The notes under the pieces were generated by a model that worked only from the letters and a program-made list of their open reading frames with translations, was not told where the DNA came from and searched no databases. Of a stretch of DNA of 64,000 bases, positions 53,204 to 63,154 are shown one piece after another (position 1 is the stretch's first letter; each line of letters opens with the position of its first letter). Location of the stretch: positions 80,964 to 144,963 of the forward strand of contig JARLGY010000044.1 in NCBI GenBank assembly GCA_031292525.1, given 5' to 3'. Made by a program: the position numbers and the translations under genes. This DNA comes from Flavipsychrobacter sp. Lineage in GTDB: Bacteria; Bacteroidota; Bacteroidia; Chitinophagales; Chitinophagaceae.

Positions 53204-53839
53204 ATGATAAAAGGCATCAAACATATAATTTTTGATCTGGGTGGAGTGCTTATAAATCTTGACTATCAGCTTACCGAAAAAGCTTTTGCAGCTCTGGGTC
53301 TAAAAGACTTTAATGCTATATACACACAACTCAAACAAGATACTTTATTCGATGACTGGGAGACTGGGCGTATAGAGAGGGGGCAATTCTTTTCCGCTAT
53401 GAAGGGAGCTGCGGGTTTGGCGCTTACAGATGAGCAGATAACTGAGGCATGGAACGCTATGCTGCTCGACTTCCCCTTAAGGCGTCTGCAGATACTTCAG
53501 CAATTGCGGCTACATTACGATTTGATACTACTAAGTAATACAAACGAGATACATGAGGAGGCTTTCAATGATATTCTATATAAAGCCCATGGCATACCCA
53601 ATATTGGTGTATTTTTCGATAAGGTGTACTTGTCACATAGGGTAGCTATGCGCAAACCTGATGCTGAAATTTTTCAAAGAATACTGGATGATCTCGGCCT
53701 GAAGCCGGAGCAGACTCTGTTTATAGACGATACACCGCAGCATATAGCTGGTGCCAAGGCACTGGGAATTCAAACCATACACCTGGATAAGGGTATGACA
53801 ATAGAGGAACACATCTTCAAGCCGATCGACAGGAACTGA
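53204..53839 (+). CDS. HAD-superfamily hydrolase, subfamily IA
   Basis: A 211-residue phosphatase-type protein with nucleophile motif IIFDLGGVLINLD (Asp11), motif II LLSNTNE, motif III Lys in RKPDAEIFQ, and the acidic motif FIDDTPQHIAGA. The DLGGV variant and the helical cap after residue 20 match the YihX-like group of sugar-phosphate or FMN phosphatases. The substrate is unknown. It is monocistronic, divergent from the tRNA gene and convergent with a small membrane protein gene 7 bp away. Confidence 0.9.
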   Translation: MIKGIKHIIFDLGGVLINLDYQLTEKAFAALGLKDFNAIYTQLKQDTLFDDWETGRIERGQFFSAMKGAAGLALTDEQITEAWNAMLLDFPLRRLQILQQLRLHYDLILLSNTNEIHEEAFNDILYKAHGIPNIGVFFDKVYLSHRVAMRKPDAEIFQRILDDLGLKPEQTLFIDDTPQHIAGAKALGIQTIHLDKGMTIEEHIFKPIDRN

Positions 53840-53846
53840 TATGGAG

Positions 53847-54068
53847 TTACTTGATTTCTTCGTAATCTATATAGTCACTTTTATTTGGGCGTGCTGATGT
53901 TGTTTTCTTTGCTTCTACTTTCTGGTTCATGTCGTTCATCTGCTCTTGCATCTGGCGTAGGCGCTCACTGGTCATCTTGGTGATGCGCAATACGGGCAGT
54001 ATATATTTCGTTAAAAAACGAAATATAAGGATGGCCACAATGGTCCATATGATCATGCTTATATTCAT
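53847..54068 (-). CDS. Small membrane protein, DUF4834-like
   Basis: This 73-residue protein has one N-terminal membrane helix (IIWTIVAILIFRFLTKYIL), a basic helical stretch (ITKMTSERLRQMQEQMNDM) and an acidic end, DYIDYEEIK, as in a small Bacteroidota family often located next to rimP. The frame is open further upstream, but that part is antisense to rimP and unlikely to be translated; ATG 54068 gives the natural membrane helix. The function is unknown. Confidence 0.7.
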   Translation of the reverse strand: MNISMIIWTIVAILIFRFLTKYILPVLRITKMTSERLRQMQEQMNDMNQKVEAKKTTSARPNKSDYIDYEEIK

Positions 54069-54144
54069 AGCGAATGTAAAGTTAAGGCAACAGGCAATGC
54101 AATAATTGTTAATAAAAAAATAATCGTAGGCATTACAAACAGAA

Positions 54145-54176
54145 TTTGGAAATAGTTTAAACCTGCCGTATATTTG
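54145..54176 (+). promoter_or_regulatory. Bacteroidota-type promoter of the rimP-nusA-infB operon
   Basis: TTTG at 54145-54148 and TATATTTG at 54169-54176, with 20 bp between them, match the Bacteroidota housekeeping promoter exactly. It lies about 60 bp before the rimP start. Confidence 0.75.
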
Positions 54177-54196
54177 CATAGTAATATATTCGAAAG

Positions 54197-54221
54197 AAGG
54201 GGACGCGCAAGTTGTCCCCTT
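54197..54221 (+). promoter_or_regulatory. Leader hairpin before rimP
   Basis: Arms AAGGGGAC and GTCCCCTT enclose a 9-base loop, followed by GTCATTTTT and, 13 bases after the stem, the rimP ATG. In the leader of the operon for NusA this could be an attenuator or a translation-control hairpin; the sequence alone does not decide. Confidence 0.5.
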
Positions 54222-54234
54222 GTCATTTTTACAC

Positions 54235-54690
54235 ATGGCTGATATTTTAAGTACCGTTGAAACGCTTTTACTTCCGCTGCTGGAAGACACTGATATTTTT
54301 ATTTGCTCCGTGAAAATGAAGCCAGTAAACAATATCAAGGTGTTTTTAGATGCAGATGGTGGGTTGCCTATTGAAAAGATAGCTAAGCTCAATCGCAGGT
54401 TGAATGCGCTTATTGAAGAGGCGCAATTGTTTCCCGAAGGCGATTATTCGCTCGAGGTTTCCAGTCCTGGTATTGATGAGCCATTGGCGCAGCTTCGTCA
54501 ATACAAAAAGAATATAGGCCGCAAATTGTTGGTAACCCCCAATGAAGGCGCAGAAGTGCTGGGTACAATTACAGATGTGACGGATGAGAAAATAATGTTG
54601 GAAGTGCTTGTAGGCAAAAAGAAAGAGACAGTGATAACAGAAATACCCTTTACAGATATAAAAGAAGCAGTAGTACAAATAAGTTTTTAA
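54235..54690 (+). CDS. rimP: Ribosome maturation factor RimP
   Basis: A 151-residue protein needed for late maturation of the 30S subunit. The conserved block EVSSPGIDEPL (residues 77-87) follows an N-terminal alpha/beta domain (NNIKVFLDADGGLPIEKIAKLNR, here split at Asp39). A C-terminal SH3-like barrel ends in IPFTDIKEAVVQISF. I chose ATG 54235 (MADIL) by comparison with the family's usual start. It is the first gene of the conserved rimP-nusA-infB operon; nusA begins 36 bp downstream. Confidence 0.95.
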   Translation: MADILSTVETLLLPLLEDTDIFICSVKMKPVNNIKVFLDADGGLPIEKIAKLNRRLNALIEEAQLFPEGDYSLEVSSPGIDEPLAQLRQYKKNIGRKLLVTPNEGAEVLGTITDVTDEKIMLEVLVGKKKETVITEIPFTDIKEAVVQISF

Positions 54691-54726
54691 CTAAAAATTC
54701 CGGCAACGGAAATAAAGTGACAGAAT

Positions 54727-55971
54727 ATGGCAAGTATCAATCTTATCGACTCATTTCAGGAGTTTAAAGATGCAGAAAACATTGACCGGCCTACCTTAAT
54801 GAAGGTAATTGAGGATGTTTTCAAAACCTTATTACGTAAAAAATATATAACGGACGAGAACTTCGACGTTATTGTGAACGACCAGACGGGTGACCTTGAG
54901 ATCTTTCGCAGGCGAGAGATTGTAGCTGATGATATGGTAGAAGATGAAAACCTGCAGATACCATATTCACAAGCTATAAAGATTGAACCCGATTACAGTG
55001 TAGGTGAAGAAGTGTATGAGGAAGTTGATGTGCGTGACTTTGGTCGTCGTGCTATACTCGCTGCCAAGCAAACGCTTGCTGCCCGTATCGGCGATTTGAA
55101 GAAAAATAACCTGCTGAAAAAATATGCAGAGCGTGTTGGCGAGATCATAAGCGGCGAAGTATACCAGATATGGAAGAAAGAAATACTGCTGTTGGATGAC
55201 GAAGGGAATGAACTGATCATGCCTAAGACTGAGCAGATACCTACTGACTTCTTTAAAAAAGGCGAAGGTGTACGTGCAGTAGTAAAGAAGGTAGAGATGC
55301 GCAATAACTCGCCCATCATCATCCTGAGCCGCACTCATCCGTCTTTTCTGGAAAAATTGCTTGAAATTGAGGTTCCTGAAATAATGGATGGCCTCATTGT
55401 TATAAAGAAAATAGTACGTGAACCTGGTGAGCGCGCCAAAGTAGCTGTTGAAAGCTATGATGATCGTATAGATCCGGTTGGTGCATGTGTGGGTATGAAG
55501 GGTAGTCGCATACACGGTATAGTTCGTGAACTGCGCAACGAGAACATTGATATCATCAATTTCACCAACAATCTGCAGTTGCTCATACAGAGGTCATTAA
55601 CTCCTTCTCGTATCAACAGGATGGAGATTAATAACACAGACTTGCATGCTGATGTGTATCTGGAGCCCGATCAGGTGTCTCTTGCTATTGGTAAGAAGGG
55701 TGTCAACATCAAACTGGCACAGGAACTTACTGGTTACAGTATAGATGTGTACAGGGATGTACAGGAAGAAGTTGCTTACGATATTGACCTGGATGAATTT
55801 AGCGATGAAATTGAACCATGGGTTATCGATGAGTTCAAGCGTATAGGTTGCGATACGGCCCTGAGCATCATAGAGCTTTCTATTGACGAGCTGGTACGCC
55901 GTACCGACCTGGAAGAAGAAACTGTGCGCGATGTACGCAAGATACTTGAAGCAGAATTTGAAAATGAATAG
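54727..55971 (+). CDS. nusA: Transcription termination/antitermination protein NusA
   Basis: This 414-residue protein has the family order: an N-terminal RNA-polymerase-binding domain (to about 125), an S1 domain (SGEVYQIWKKEILLLDDEGN onward), and two KH domains with VGACVGMKGSRIHGIVREL and LAIGKKGVNIKLAQELTGY. A short acidic C-terminal helix-hairpin region ends near EAEFENE. It controls pausing, termination and antitermination. Its length is that of the shorter Bacteroidota form, without the duplicated acidic repeats of E. coli NusA. Confidence 0.97.
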   Translation: MASINLIDSFQEFKDAENIDRPTLMKVIEDVFKTLLRKKYITDENFDVIVNDQTGDLEIFRRREIVADDMVEDENLQIPYSQAIKIEPDYSVGEEVYEEVDVRDFGRRAILAAKQTLAARIGDLKKNNLLKKYAERVGEIISGEVYQIWKKEILLLDDEGNELIMPKTEQIPTDFFKKGEGVRAVVKKVEMRNNSPIIILSRTHPSFLEKLLEIEVPEIMDGLIVIKKIVREPGERAKVAVESYDDRIDPVGACVGMKGSRIHGIVRELRNENIDIINFTNNLQLLIQRSLTPSRINRMEINNTDLHADVYLEPDQVSLAIGKKGVNIKLAQELTGYSIDVYRDVQEEVAYDIDLDEFSDEIEPWVIDEFKRIGCDTALSIIELSIDELVRRTDLEEETVRDVRKILEAEFENE

Positions 55972-56137
55972 GGCTATTGCTTGCTATAAAGGTTTTGCAG
56001 TGTTAAGGCGTCATTAAAACAACGATTCCTGATCACCTGAACAAGCCGATTATTAGTAAAAATAGCGTAGGTTTGTATATTAGGTAAAAACGTTAAATGC
56101 CAGAAGGGTTTGACGTATATATTGATTAAGGAATAGA

Positions 56138-59100
56138 ATGACGACAGAAACAAAAACACCAAGATTGCTGGCAGCTGCCAAAGAATTCAATATAGGTAAG
56201 GATACCCTGCTGGAGTACCTTACCCATAAAGGCTTTGAGATAAACGCGAGCAATCCTAATGCCAAGCTTACAGAACCAATGTACAACGCCCTGACGGCCG
56301 AGTTTGCACAAGACAAAGCGGCAAAACGCAGGAGCGAGGAAATTGCATTGCCGAAAGGGTCGTTACTGGAAGGCATCAGGAAGACACGGGATGACCTGGA
56401 TATTACATCCAAAGATAAAAAGGCTGAAGAGCCGGCGCCTGAAAAGAAGGAAGAAAAGCCTAAAGAGACTAAAGCTGTTGAGCCTAAGCCCGAAGTAAAA
56501 CCGGACGTTAAACCAGAGGTGAAACCGGACGTAAAGCCCGAGGTAAAACCGGTTGAGCCACCTGCAGAGCCGCAGATAAAACCTGCAGAACCAATACCGG
56601 CCTTGCCAACGCCGCCTCCTGCACAGCCTAAACCCGATGTAGTACCTACTGTAGTAGGTCAGGCTAAAGAAGCTCCGGAGGCCAAAGAAATAGCCCCTAA
56701 AGAAGTTGAAAAACATACTGTTGAAGCACTTGCTGCACCAGAGCCAGTAAAAGCCACTCCAGCGGCGCCACAAGCACCGGTATCCGAAAAAGTTGAAGAA
56801 GACAACGAACCGGAACACTTGGAAATGAAAGCCCCTAAGCTGGAAGGACCGAATATACTTGGTAAAATAAACTTAGACCAACTTAATTTAACATCGCGCC
56901 CTAAAAAGGGCGCTCCTATTAAGAAAAAGGACGAGGTAAAAGCAGTAGCAAAACCGGTGAAAACCGAGGATGCTCCTAAAAAGAAAGCCACAGAACCTGT
57001 TCCGCAGCCTGTAGCTGAAAAACCTGCAGAACCCATTGCTCTGCCTACCCCTCCCGCTGCACCAGCAGAGGAGAAAGAAGAAGCAAACGATGGCAAACCA
57101 GAACATATAGAAATGAAGGCCCCCCGTTTGGAAGGGCCAAAAATAATAGGCAGAATAGAACTGCCAATTGCAAACAGCGGCGCTAACAAACCCGATAACA
57201 GGGAAAAACGTAAACGTAAGCGTATTGTTGTTGAAAAGAAACCAGAGAACTTTAAGCCTGGCGAAAATCCAGGCGCACCAAGAGAACGTAACCATCCAGG
57301 TGGTGGTAACGGCGGCGGCGTAGGCGTACCATCTGCACCAAGAAGCAACAATCCTCGTGGCGATCGTCCTCCATATCAGGGTGGCGGTACAGGCAGGCCT
57401 ATACAGCGCCCTGGTGGTGGTACTGGTACAGGCGGCGGTGGTTACCAGGGCAACAGGCCAACTGGTGGCGGCGGTGATCGTCGTGGACCAGGTGGTGGCG
57501 GTGGTGATCGCAGGGGCAACCCGCGTAGCGCACCTGCACCGGTTAACGCACAGCAGCAGGAAATTGATACAAAAGCAATACAGGAAAAAATACGGGAAAC
57601 GCAGGCCAAACTTACAGGCTCTACGCGTGGCCGTAATATGAAGGCTAAATATCGTCGTAATAAGCGCGACGAAATGAGCGAAAAACGTGCTGCTGCTGAA
57701 AATGCAGAACAGACGAGCGCAATACAGGTTACCGAATTTATATCTGTGAGCGAACTGGCTAACCTGCTCGATGTAAGCTTTGCAGATGTAATCAGCAAAT
57801 GTATGAGCCTGGGTATCATGGTATCTATCAACCAGCGTTTGGATGCCGAGGTGATAGAATTGGTATCAAGTGAGTTTGGCTACGACGTTGAGTTCATTAA
57901 CCTGGAACAGGAAACAGACGAAGAAGAAGTAGTAGAGGAAAACCCTGATGACCTGATACCACGCGCCCCTATTGTTACTATAATGGGGCACGTCGATCAT
58001 GGTAAAACATCACTCCTCGATTATATACGTAGCGCCAATGTGGTAGCTGGTGAGTCGGGTGGTATCACCCAGCACATCGGTGCATACCAGGTGGTAACTG
58101 CAACTGGTAAGAAGATCACTTTCTTGGATACTCCGGGTCACGAGGCGTTTACCGCCATGCGTGCTCGTGGTGCTAAGGTAGCCGACGTAGCAGTGATAGT
58201 AGTAGCAGCAGACGATGCCATAATGCCACAAACTAAAGAGGCAATATCGCATGCACAGGCAGCATCGCTACCTATGATATTTGCTATTAACAAGATAGAT
58301 AAGGAAGGCGCTGACCCCGAAAGGATCAAGCAGCAGCTTGCTGCAATGAATATATTGGTGGAAGACTGGGGTGGTAAATACCAGAGCCAGGAAATATCTG
58401 CCAAGAAGGGTATCAATATAGATCTGTTGTTGGAGAAGATAGGCCTTGAGGCTGAGCTTCTTGAGCTGAGAGCTAACCCCGACCGTGATGCTATAGGTAG
58501 CGTTATCGAAGCATCATTGGATAAGGGCCGTGGCTACCAGGCTACAGTGCTGGTGCAAGCCGGTACATTGAAGCAAGGCGATATGATCGTTTGCGGACAG
58601 CACTATGGTAAGGTAAAGGCAATGTTCAATGAACGTGGCCAGCGAGCCAACAATGCAGGTCCTTCTACACCGGTACAGGTGTTGGGGCTTAATGGTGCGC
58701 CACAAGCGGGTGAGAAATTCAAGGTGTACCTCGATGAGGATGAAGCTAAAGAATTGGCTAACCACCGTGCACAGATCATGCGCGAGCAAGGTATACGTGC
58801 ACGCAAGCACATCACGCTCGATGAAATCGGACGTCGTCTGGCACTGGGTAACTTTAAAGAACTGGGTATCATCATCAAGGGTGACTTTGATGGTAGCGTA
58901 GAGGCACTTTCCGATTCATTGCAGAAACTTTCTACACAGGAAGTTGCGGTTAATGTGGTACACAAGGGTGTGGGCCAGATCACCGAGACCGATGTATTGC
59001 TGGCAACAGCTTCCGATGCCATCATACTTGGTTTCCAGGTACGTCCCTCATCGCAGGCCGCCAAGCTTGCTGAGCAGGAAAATATTGAAATACGTACATA

Positions 59101-59467
59101 CTCCATCATCTACGATGCCATCGAGGAGATCAAGAGCGCCATGGAAGGCTTGCTTGAACCTAAGATCGAGAAGAAGACCGTGGCTAACATTGAAGTGCGC
59201 GAAGTCTTTAAGATTGGTGGCGTAGGTACTATTGCCGGTTGCTATGTACTGGATGGTAAGATGACCCGCAACACCCGTTTGAACCTGGTACGCGATGGTA
59301 TAGTAATATACAATGGCGAACTGTCTTCACTGAAACGCTTTAAGGATGACGTGAAAGATGTGAACGCAGGCTACGAGTGTGGTTTGATGATCAAGAACTA
59401 CAACAACATCAACGTCGGCGATATCATTGAAGGCTACGAAGAAGTAGAAGTAAAACGTACACTGTAA
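56138..59467 (+). CDS. infB: Translation initiation factor IF-2
   Basis: An 1109-residue GTPase that brings initiator tRNA to the 30S subunit. A short N-terminal domain is followed by a long disordered Lys/Pro/Glu-rich and then Gly-rich linker (about 75-480). It carries a repeated motif, [19 protein letters not shown] near residue 225 and [19 protein letters not shown] near 321. The IF2N domain ([20 protein letters not shown]) precedes the G domain with GHVDHGKT (617-624), DTPGHEAF and NKIDK. Domains II-IV follow, to EEVEVKRTL. It completes the rimP-nusA-infB operon, 166 bp after nusA. Confidence 0.97.
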   Translation: MTTETKTPRLLAAAKEFNIGKDTLLEYLTHKGFEINASNPNAKLTEPMYNALTAEFAQDKAAKRRSEEIALPKGSLLEGIRKTRDDLDITSKDKKAEEPAPEKKEEKPKETKAVEPKPEVKPDVKPEVKPDVKPEVKPVEPPAEPQIKPAEPIPALPTPPPAQPKPDVVPTVVGQAKEAPEAKEIAPKEVEKHTVEALAAPEPVKATPAAPQAPVSEKVEEDNEPEHLEMKAPKLEGPNILGKINLDQLNLTSRPKKGAPIKKKDEVKAVAKPVKTEDAPKKKATEPVPQPVAEKPAEPIALPTPPAAPAEEKEEANDGKPEHIEMKAPRLEGPKIIGRIELPIANSGANKPDNREKRKRKRIVVEKKPENFKPGENPGAPRERNHPGGGNGGGVGVPSAPRSNNPRGDRPPYQGGGTGRPIQRPGGGTGTGGGGYQGNRPTGGGGDRRGPGGGGGDRRGNPRSAPAPVNAQQQEIDTKAIQEKIRETQAKLTGSTRGRNMKAKYRRNKRDEMSEKRAAAENAEQTSAIQVTEFISVSELANLLDVSFADVISKCMSLGIMVSINQRLDAEVIELVSSEFGYDVEFINLEQETDEEEVVEENPDDLIPRAPIVTIMGHVDHGKTSLLDYIRSANVVAGESGGITQHIGAYQVVTATGKKITFLDTPGHEAFTAMRARGAKVADVAVIVVAADDAIMPQTKEAISHAQAASLPMIFAINKIDKEGADPERIKQQLAAMNILVEDWGGKYQSQEISAKKGINIDLLLEKIGLEAELLELRANPDRDAIGSVIEASLDKGRGYQATVLVQAGTLKQGDMIVCGQHYGKVKAMFNERGQRANNAGPSTPVQVLGLNGAPQAGEKFKVYLDEDEAKELANHRAQIMREQGIRARKHITLDEIGRRLALGNFKELGIIIKGDFDGSVEALSDSLQKLSTQEVAVNVVHKGVGQITETDVLLATASDAIILGFQVRPSSQAAKLAEQENIEIRTYSIIYDAIEEIKSAMEGLLEPKIEKKTVANIEVREVFKIGGVGTIAGCYVLDGKMTRNTRLNLVRDGIVIYNGELSSLKRFKDDVKDVNAGYECGLMIKNYNNINVGDIIEGYEEVEVKRTL

Positions 59468-59489
59468 TTAAGGTTATAAATCGAATATT

Positions 59490-59523
59490 AAAAAAGGCAG
59501 TTCCCAACGGAGCTGCCTTTTTT
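59490..59523 (+). terminator. Intrinsic terminator of the rimP-nusA-infB operon
   Basis: Arms AAGGCAGTTCC and GGAGCTGCCTT (one G-U pair) with a 4-base loop, flanked by an A run and a T run. It lies 23 bp after infB; the symmetric A/T flanks could let it work in both directions. Confidence 0.9.
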
Positions 59524-59535
59524 AGTTCTAGGGGA

Positions 59536-59585
59536 TGTCATTGTGCGAGGCATGAAGCAAACTTTTGCAACGCATGGCAATGACA
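59536..59585. repeat. REP-like interspersed palindrome
   Basis: TGTCATTG at 59536-59543 and CAATGACA at 59578-59585 bracket a GCGAGGCATGAAGCAA-type core. This composition matches the dispersed intergenic repeats with TGTCATTGCGAGG seen in many bacterial genomes. A fragment with the same start (TGTCATCGCGAGG) lies at 63645-63657. Confidence 0.55.
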
Positions 59586-59600
59586 CAATTTTAGTAATGC

Positions 59601-60749
59601 TTAATTGACCCTATCACCACCCTCAAGTACTTTCTGCCTCCTCAGCTTCAGCTCCCAGCGGGCCTGCCACTTTACGCCCCTATGCACCTCCGGTATATCA
59701 GTGCCCAGCAGGTGGCCCCATGGTTTCAGCCCGTCTATGCGGTCAAAGATTATTTTAAGAATGGCAACAAATGGTATAGATAGGAACATGCCCGAATAAC
59801 CCCATAGTAGCCCCCCGCATAGTACTATCAGTATGGAGAACAATGCATTGATCTCAACTTTCGATGATACTATTTTGGGTACCAGTATGTTGTTGTCTAT
59901 CATCTGTATCACCAGGTAGGCAAATAGTATAGCTAACTGTGTAGAGTATCCATCCTTAGTTATGGTAACCATAAGCAGGGGCAGCGCTATAGCTACAATG
60001 CCACCCAGGTAGGGTATCACGTTAAGTATGCCCCCAATAACCCCTATCAACACTGCCGACTTTACACCCAGCAGCAGCAGGGCCGCACTGTTCATTGCCG
60101 ATACTATTATCATTTCTATAAGCAACCCCATCACATAGCTCTGTATAGCGTTCTTGGTTTCACCCAGTATTTCGGCTACCCGCAGGCTATGCTTTTCCGG
60201 GAAGGCCTGGAACAGGAAGTCCAGTATCAGTGGCTTATAAAACAGCAGGAAGAAGATGTATATAGGCAGCAGTACCAATACGGCGGCGCCATCAAGTATG
60301 TTGTTCAGCGTTTCGCCCACATATACCTCGCTGCCCTGTAGTGCATTGTGTATTATTTCCACCTGCTTCTTGGTTTCTATGCCAAAGTTGTTTTTTATCC
60401 ACAACTGCACCTGGCCACCTATCATAAAGAACTTGGCTTTTAGCGCAGGTAGTGCTTCGCTAAACGTCAGCATCTCACGCGACAGGAAGTAGGCCAGTGC
60501 TACAACCAGCACAAGCGCTATCAGTACGGTCAGGAATATAGCAATGCCTCGTGGTACCTTTTTCTCAAAACGGCTGTTCAGTGGGTTCAGCAGTATGGCC
60601 AGTAAACACGCAAAAGCAAAGGGTACAAATACCGACGACAACACGTACAGGATATGGCAAAACAGCACCAACCCAAACAACACTACTGTAGCCTTTATAA
60701 AAAAGGGATATACTTTGATCTCTGGCAACCTGGGGTTTTGTTCTTCCAT
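59601..60749 (-). CDS. AI-2E family transporter (PerM/YdiK-like)
   Basis: This 382-residue membrane protein has seven to eight helices in the layout of the AI-2E family. Conserved parts are FAFACLLAILLNPLNSRFEKK near the first helices (Lys/Arg-rich end), IGVIGGILNVIPYLGGIVA and LVIQMIDNNILVPKIVSSKV. The family exports quorum-signal-like or other small molecules, or exchanges sodium and protons, but most members are untested. It is transcribed alone, convergent with infB. Confidence 0.9.
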   Translation of the reverse strand: MEEQNPRLPEIKVYPFFIKATVVLFGLVLFCHILYVLSSVFVPFAFACLLAILLNPLNSRFEKKVPRGIAIFLTVLIALVLVVALAYFLSREMLTFSEALPALKAKFFMIGGQVQLWIKNNFGIETKKQVEIIHNALQGSEVYVGETLNNILDGAAVLVLLPIYIFFLLFYKPLILDFLFQAFPEKHSLRVAEILGETKNAIQSYVMGLLIEMIIVSAMNSAALLLLGVKSAVLIGVIGGILNVIPYLGGIVAIALPLLMVTITKDGYSTQLAILFAYLVIQMIDNNILVPKIVSSKVEINALFSILIVLCGGLLWGYSGMFLSIPFVAILKIIFDRIDGLKPWGHLLGTDIPEVHRGVKWQARWELKLRRQKVLEGGDRVN

Positions 60750-60876
60750 TTTTTAGTTTTTCCGGCACATTTAACGCTGGTGGCTGTAAGTATTTTATTG
60801 ATTGCCATGAATTGCAAACTATTACAACCCGTAAAAAATACTATGCCACAAATGCCATAAAGAGGAATAAAGCCCC

Positions 60877-61359
60877 TTAGTCCAGGTCTTCATCTTCATC
60901 GGCGCCAAAGATGTCCGATATAAACTCGTTATAGATATCTACGAAGTAGGGGCAGGCCGGGGTTATATTGTTTTCCAGTACCTGGTCCAGGAAGTACGCT
61001 ACCCCTTCGTTAAAGACAATGGCATCTTCACCATCACCGTTACCAAAGCCGGGAGCTATTTTAGAGAGTGTTTCTGCCAGTTGCTCCAGGTTCACATGGT
61101 GTATTACAAAAGATATATGCTCGTTGGTTTGTGGGTCTATTTTGGTGTAGGTAAAGTTGTCTGTAAGCTTAGCCAGCTCCTGGCCCACATATGCAGCCCG
61201 CAGGTAGTCTATAGCAATGTCATTATAATCGCTGAAGAACAGGCGGCTAGACTTTGGTATGGTGATATCAAAAGCGGTTTCGTCTGCATTTACATGAAGA
61301 TATTCCAGTATGGTTTCTTCTTTCCAGCCTACAAATTCGGTAATGTGAATGAAATGCAT
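60877..61359 (-). CDS. Hypothetical acidic protein
   Basis: A 160-residue soluble acidic protein with no signal peptide or membrane helix; it ends in a very acidic tail (GADEDEDLD). I do not recognise a family. A mixed alpha/beta pattern (SFVIHHVNLEQLAETLSKI, FNEGVAYFLDQVLENN) suggests a compact domain. Its codon use is like that of its neighbours, and it lies 127 bp upstream of the AI-2E transporter gene on the same strand, so co-transcription is possible. Confidence 0.7.
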   Translation of the reverse strand: MHFIHITEFVGWKEETILEYLHVNADETAFDITIPKSSRLFFSDYNDIAIDYLRAAYVGQELAKLTDNFTYTKIDPQTNEHISFVIHHVNLEQLAETLSKIAPGFGNGDGEDAIVFNEGVAYFLDQVLENNITPACPYFVDIYNEFISDIFGADEDEDLD

Positions 61360-61590
61360 AACGTGCGCTACTGCTTAAATTATCTGATTTTTCTGGCCGT
61401 AAAAGTAATGGGTTTTTGCAGATTATTACGGTGTGTCCAGCTTCCCGGTAACATTAACTACCTGGTTGTATCAAGAAGGATTATTAAATGAATAATCACA
61501 AGACCTTTATTAAATAAAAAATATTTATCTCATGAAGATTATTACTTTATTTAAATAATTTTTATTTTGAGGCACAAAACACACACACAA

Positions 61591-62907
61591 ATGAAAAACA
61601 CACAAAACACACACAAGAAATCCAGATTCTATTTTGGAGCCCGGCTGGCTATAGCTGCGGTAGTTGCATCAAGTATTTTTTACACCAGCTGCAGCAGTAA
61701 TAAAAAGGCGGTAACGCCAACTGCGGCAGCATCTTATTCTACCTATCAGCAGATCTTCACATTGTGTATGCTTTCGAATCTCAGTGGGGCATTCAATAAG
61801 CAGAGCAGCGCCACCATTCACGATTCCACCATTTATTACACCGACCGTATATTGACCGATAGCACTTTCCAGACCTACATGGGGCATTGGAAGTGTGTAT
61901 GGGGTCCATCCGTTATGCTCAACGATCCTAAGAAGAACGATTCTATGGCCATCAACAGCATGTTCATAGCCCAAAATTTAGATAGTCCTTCGCTGTTTGT
62001 AGTTGCCATTGCAGGTACCAACTTTGCCTCAGGCTACGATTGGCTGAACGAAGATTTTAAAGTAGAACGTTTTAAATATTGGGATAGTGTACTGGCCAAT
62101 GTGTACGATACTACTACCACAACCCCTGGTTTACGCTATCCGTCAGCCTTCATTTCCCGGCCTACATTTATGGGCTTGTTCAACCTTATGAGCCTGCACG
62201 ATACTACCTTGCCCGGCTCGCCCACCGCATACCAGTTCCTTACCAACCTGGTCGATACATCTCATTTGTCCAACATCAATATATGGACCACCGGGCATAG
62301 CCTGGGCGGCGCATTGGCCCCTACCTTGGCGCTGTACCTGCAAAATAAAATGATAGGTACCAATGCCAAACCAAAGGCAACCACGCTGTCTATAAATTGT
62401 CTGGCTGCTGCGGGCGCTACCCCGGGCGACATGCGGTTTTCTGCCTTATATAAAAAATATTTGCAGGCCAATACCATAAGGGTGTGGAACCGCAACGATG
62501 TAGTGCCCCATGGCTTCGAGGGCGATATGCTGCAACAGGTAGATACCATATATAATTTTGCCGGTATCCCCACACCCAGCCTTATACAAAATACCATTAA
62601 TGCCACCAACCTGGCCTTGTTCTTATACAACTACAGGCAACTGTATCCCGCTACCGATACTGAGTTCACATCGGCCATATACACCAACGCCAATTTCATT
62701 AACCCTGCCGATTCTACCTCCATACTCACACCTACCATGTTCCTGGGGCAGTTAGTATGCCAGCACGTACCCGCTTATCCGCACTACTTTGGTGTAGATT
62801 CTATACAGGTATGCATACAGCACATCATGCACGCCACAAAGCCATTTTTCAGTGGTGGGTTCACACCGCAGCCTATTACGGCCAAAGTGTCCATACCTGC
62901 ACAGTAA
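61591..62907 (+). CDS. Class-3-lipase-like lipoprotein
   Basis: This 438-residue protein, starting at ATG 61591, has a lipoprotein signal with IFYTSC near residues 29-34. An alpha/beta hydrolase domain resembles the class 3 (fungal-type) lipases: FVVAIAGTN for the strand before the oxyanion loop, and WTTGHSLGGALAPTLALYL with nucleophile Ser237. A later His-rich stretch (CQHVPAYPHYFG) may supply the catalytic His. It probably hydrolyses lipid or ester substrates from the outer or inner membrane. The gene stands alone, with a clear terminator; the AT-rich 230 bp upstream hold no gene. Confidence 0.82.
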   Translation: MKNTQNTHKKSRFYFGARLAIAAVVASSIFYTSCSSNKKAVTPTAAASYSTYQQIFTLCMLSNLSGAFNKQSSATIHDSTIYYTDRILTDSTFQTYMGHWKCVWGPSVMLNDPKKNDSMAINSMFIAQNLDSPSLFVVAIAGTNFASGYDWLNEDFKVERFKYWDSVLANVYDTTTTTPGLRYPSAFISRPTFMGLFNLMSLHDTTLPGSPTAYQFLTNLVDTSHLSNINIWTTGHSLGGALAPTLALYLQNKMIGTNAKPKATTLSINCLAAAGATPGDMRFSALYKKYLQANTIRVWNRNDVVPHGFEGDMLQQVDTIYNFAGIPTPSLIQNTINATNLALFLYNYRQLYPATDTEFTSAIYTNANFINPADSTSILTPTMFLGQLVCQHVPAYPHYFGVDSIQVCIQHIMHATKPFFSGGFTPQPITAKVSIPAQ

Positions 62908-62930
62908 TATAGGCACATAATTCTAGTCTG

Positions 62931-62968
62931 CATCCCCAGCCGCTGTAGCCGCTGGGGATGTTGTTTTT
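62931..62968 (+). terminator. Intrinsic terminator after the lipase-like gene
   Basis: Arms CATCCCCAGC and GCTGGGGATG, with inner pairing in the CGCTGTAGCC loop, are followed by TTGTTTTT. It lies 23 bp after the stop codon. Confidence 0.9.
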
Positions 62969-63154
62969 GCTGCATCAGGTCCATAGCTGTTCACAATTAT
63001 TTAGCTTATTAGTTAGCTGTAATGCTATGCTCAAATTGGCTTTTTTATTTATTTTTGATTGTGTATTTTAGGTGCCATTATGCTACTCCTCACTCACTAA
63101 TGGCATGGTTTTCTTTTAGTTACATCCTAGTAGGCAGTATTAAAATAGTAGTTT

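Noticed and set aside
53847..54392. Longer version (181 codons) of the small membrane protein left of rimP
   Set aside because: The extra part runs antisense through the rimP promoter and coding sequence. The internal ATG at 54068 gives a proper N-terminal membrane helix.
56363..57831. Long open frames on the minus strand (151, 230 and 129 codons) opposite the infB linker
   Set aside because: They are shadows of the low-complexity Lys/Pro/Gly coding region. Their products are Phe/Arg- or Ser/Gly-rich without any family pattern, and infB is certain.
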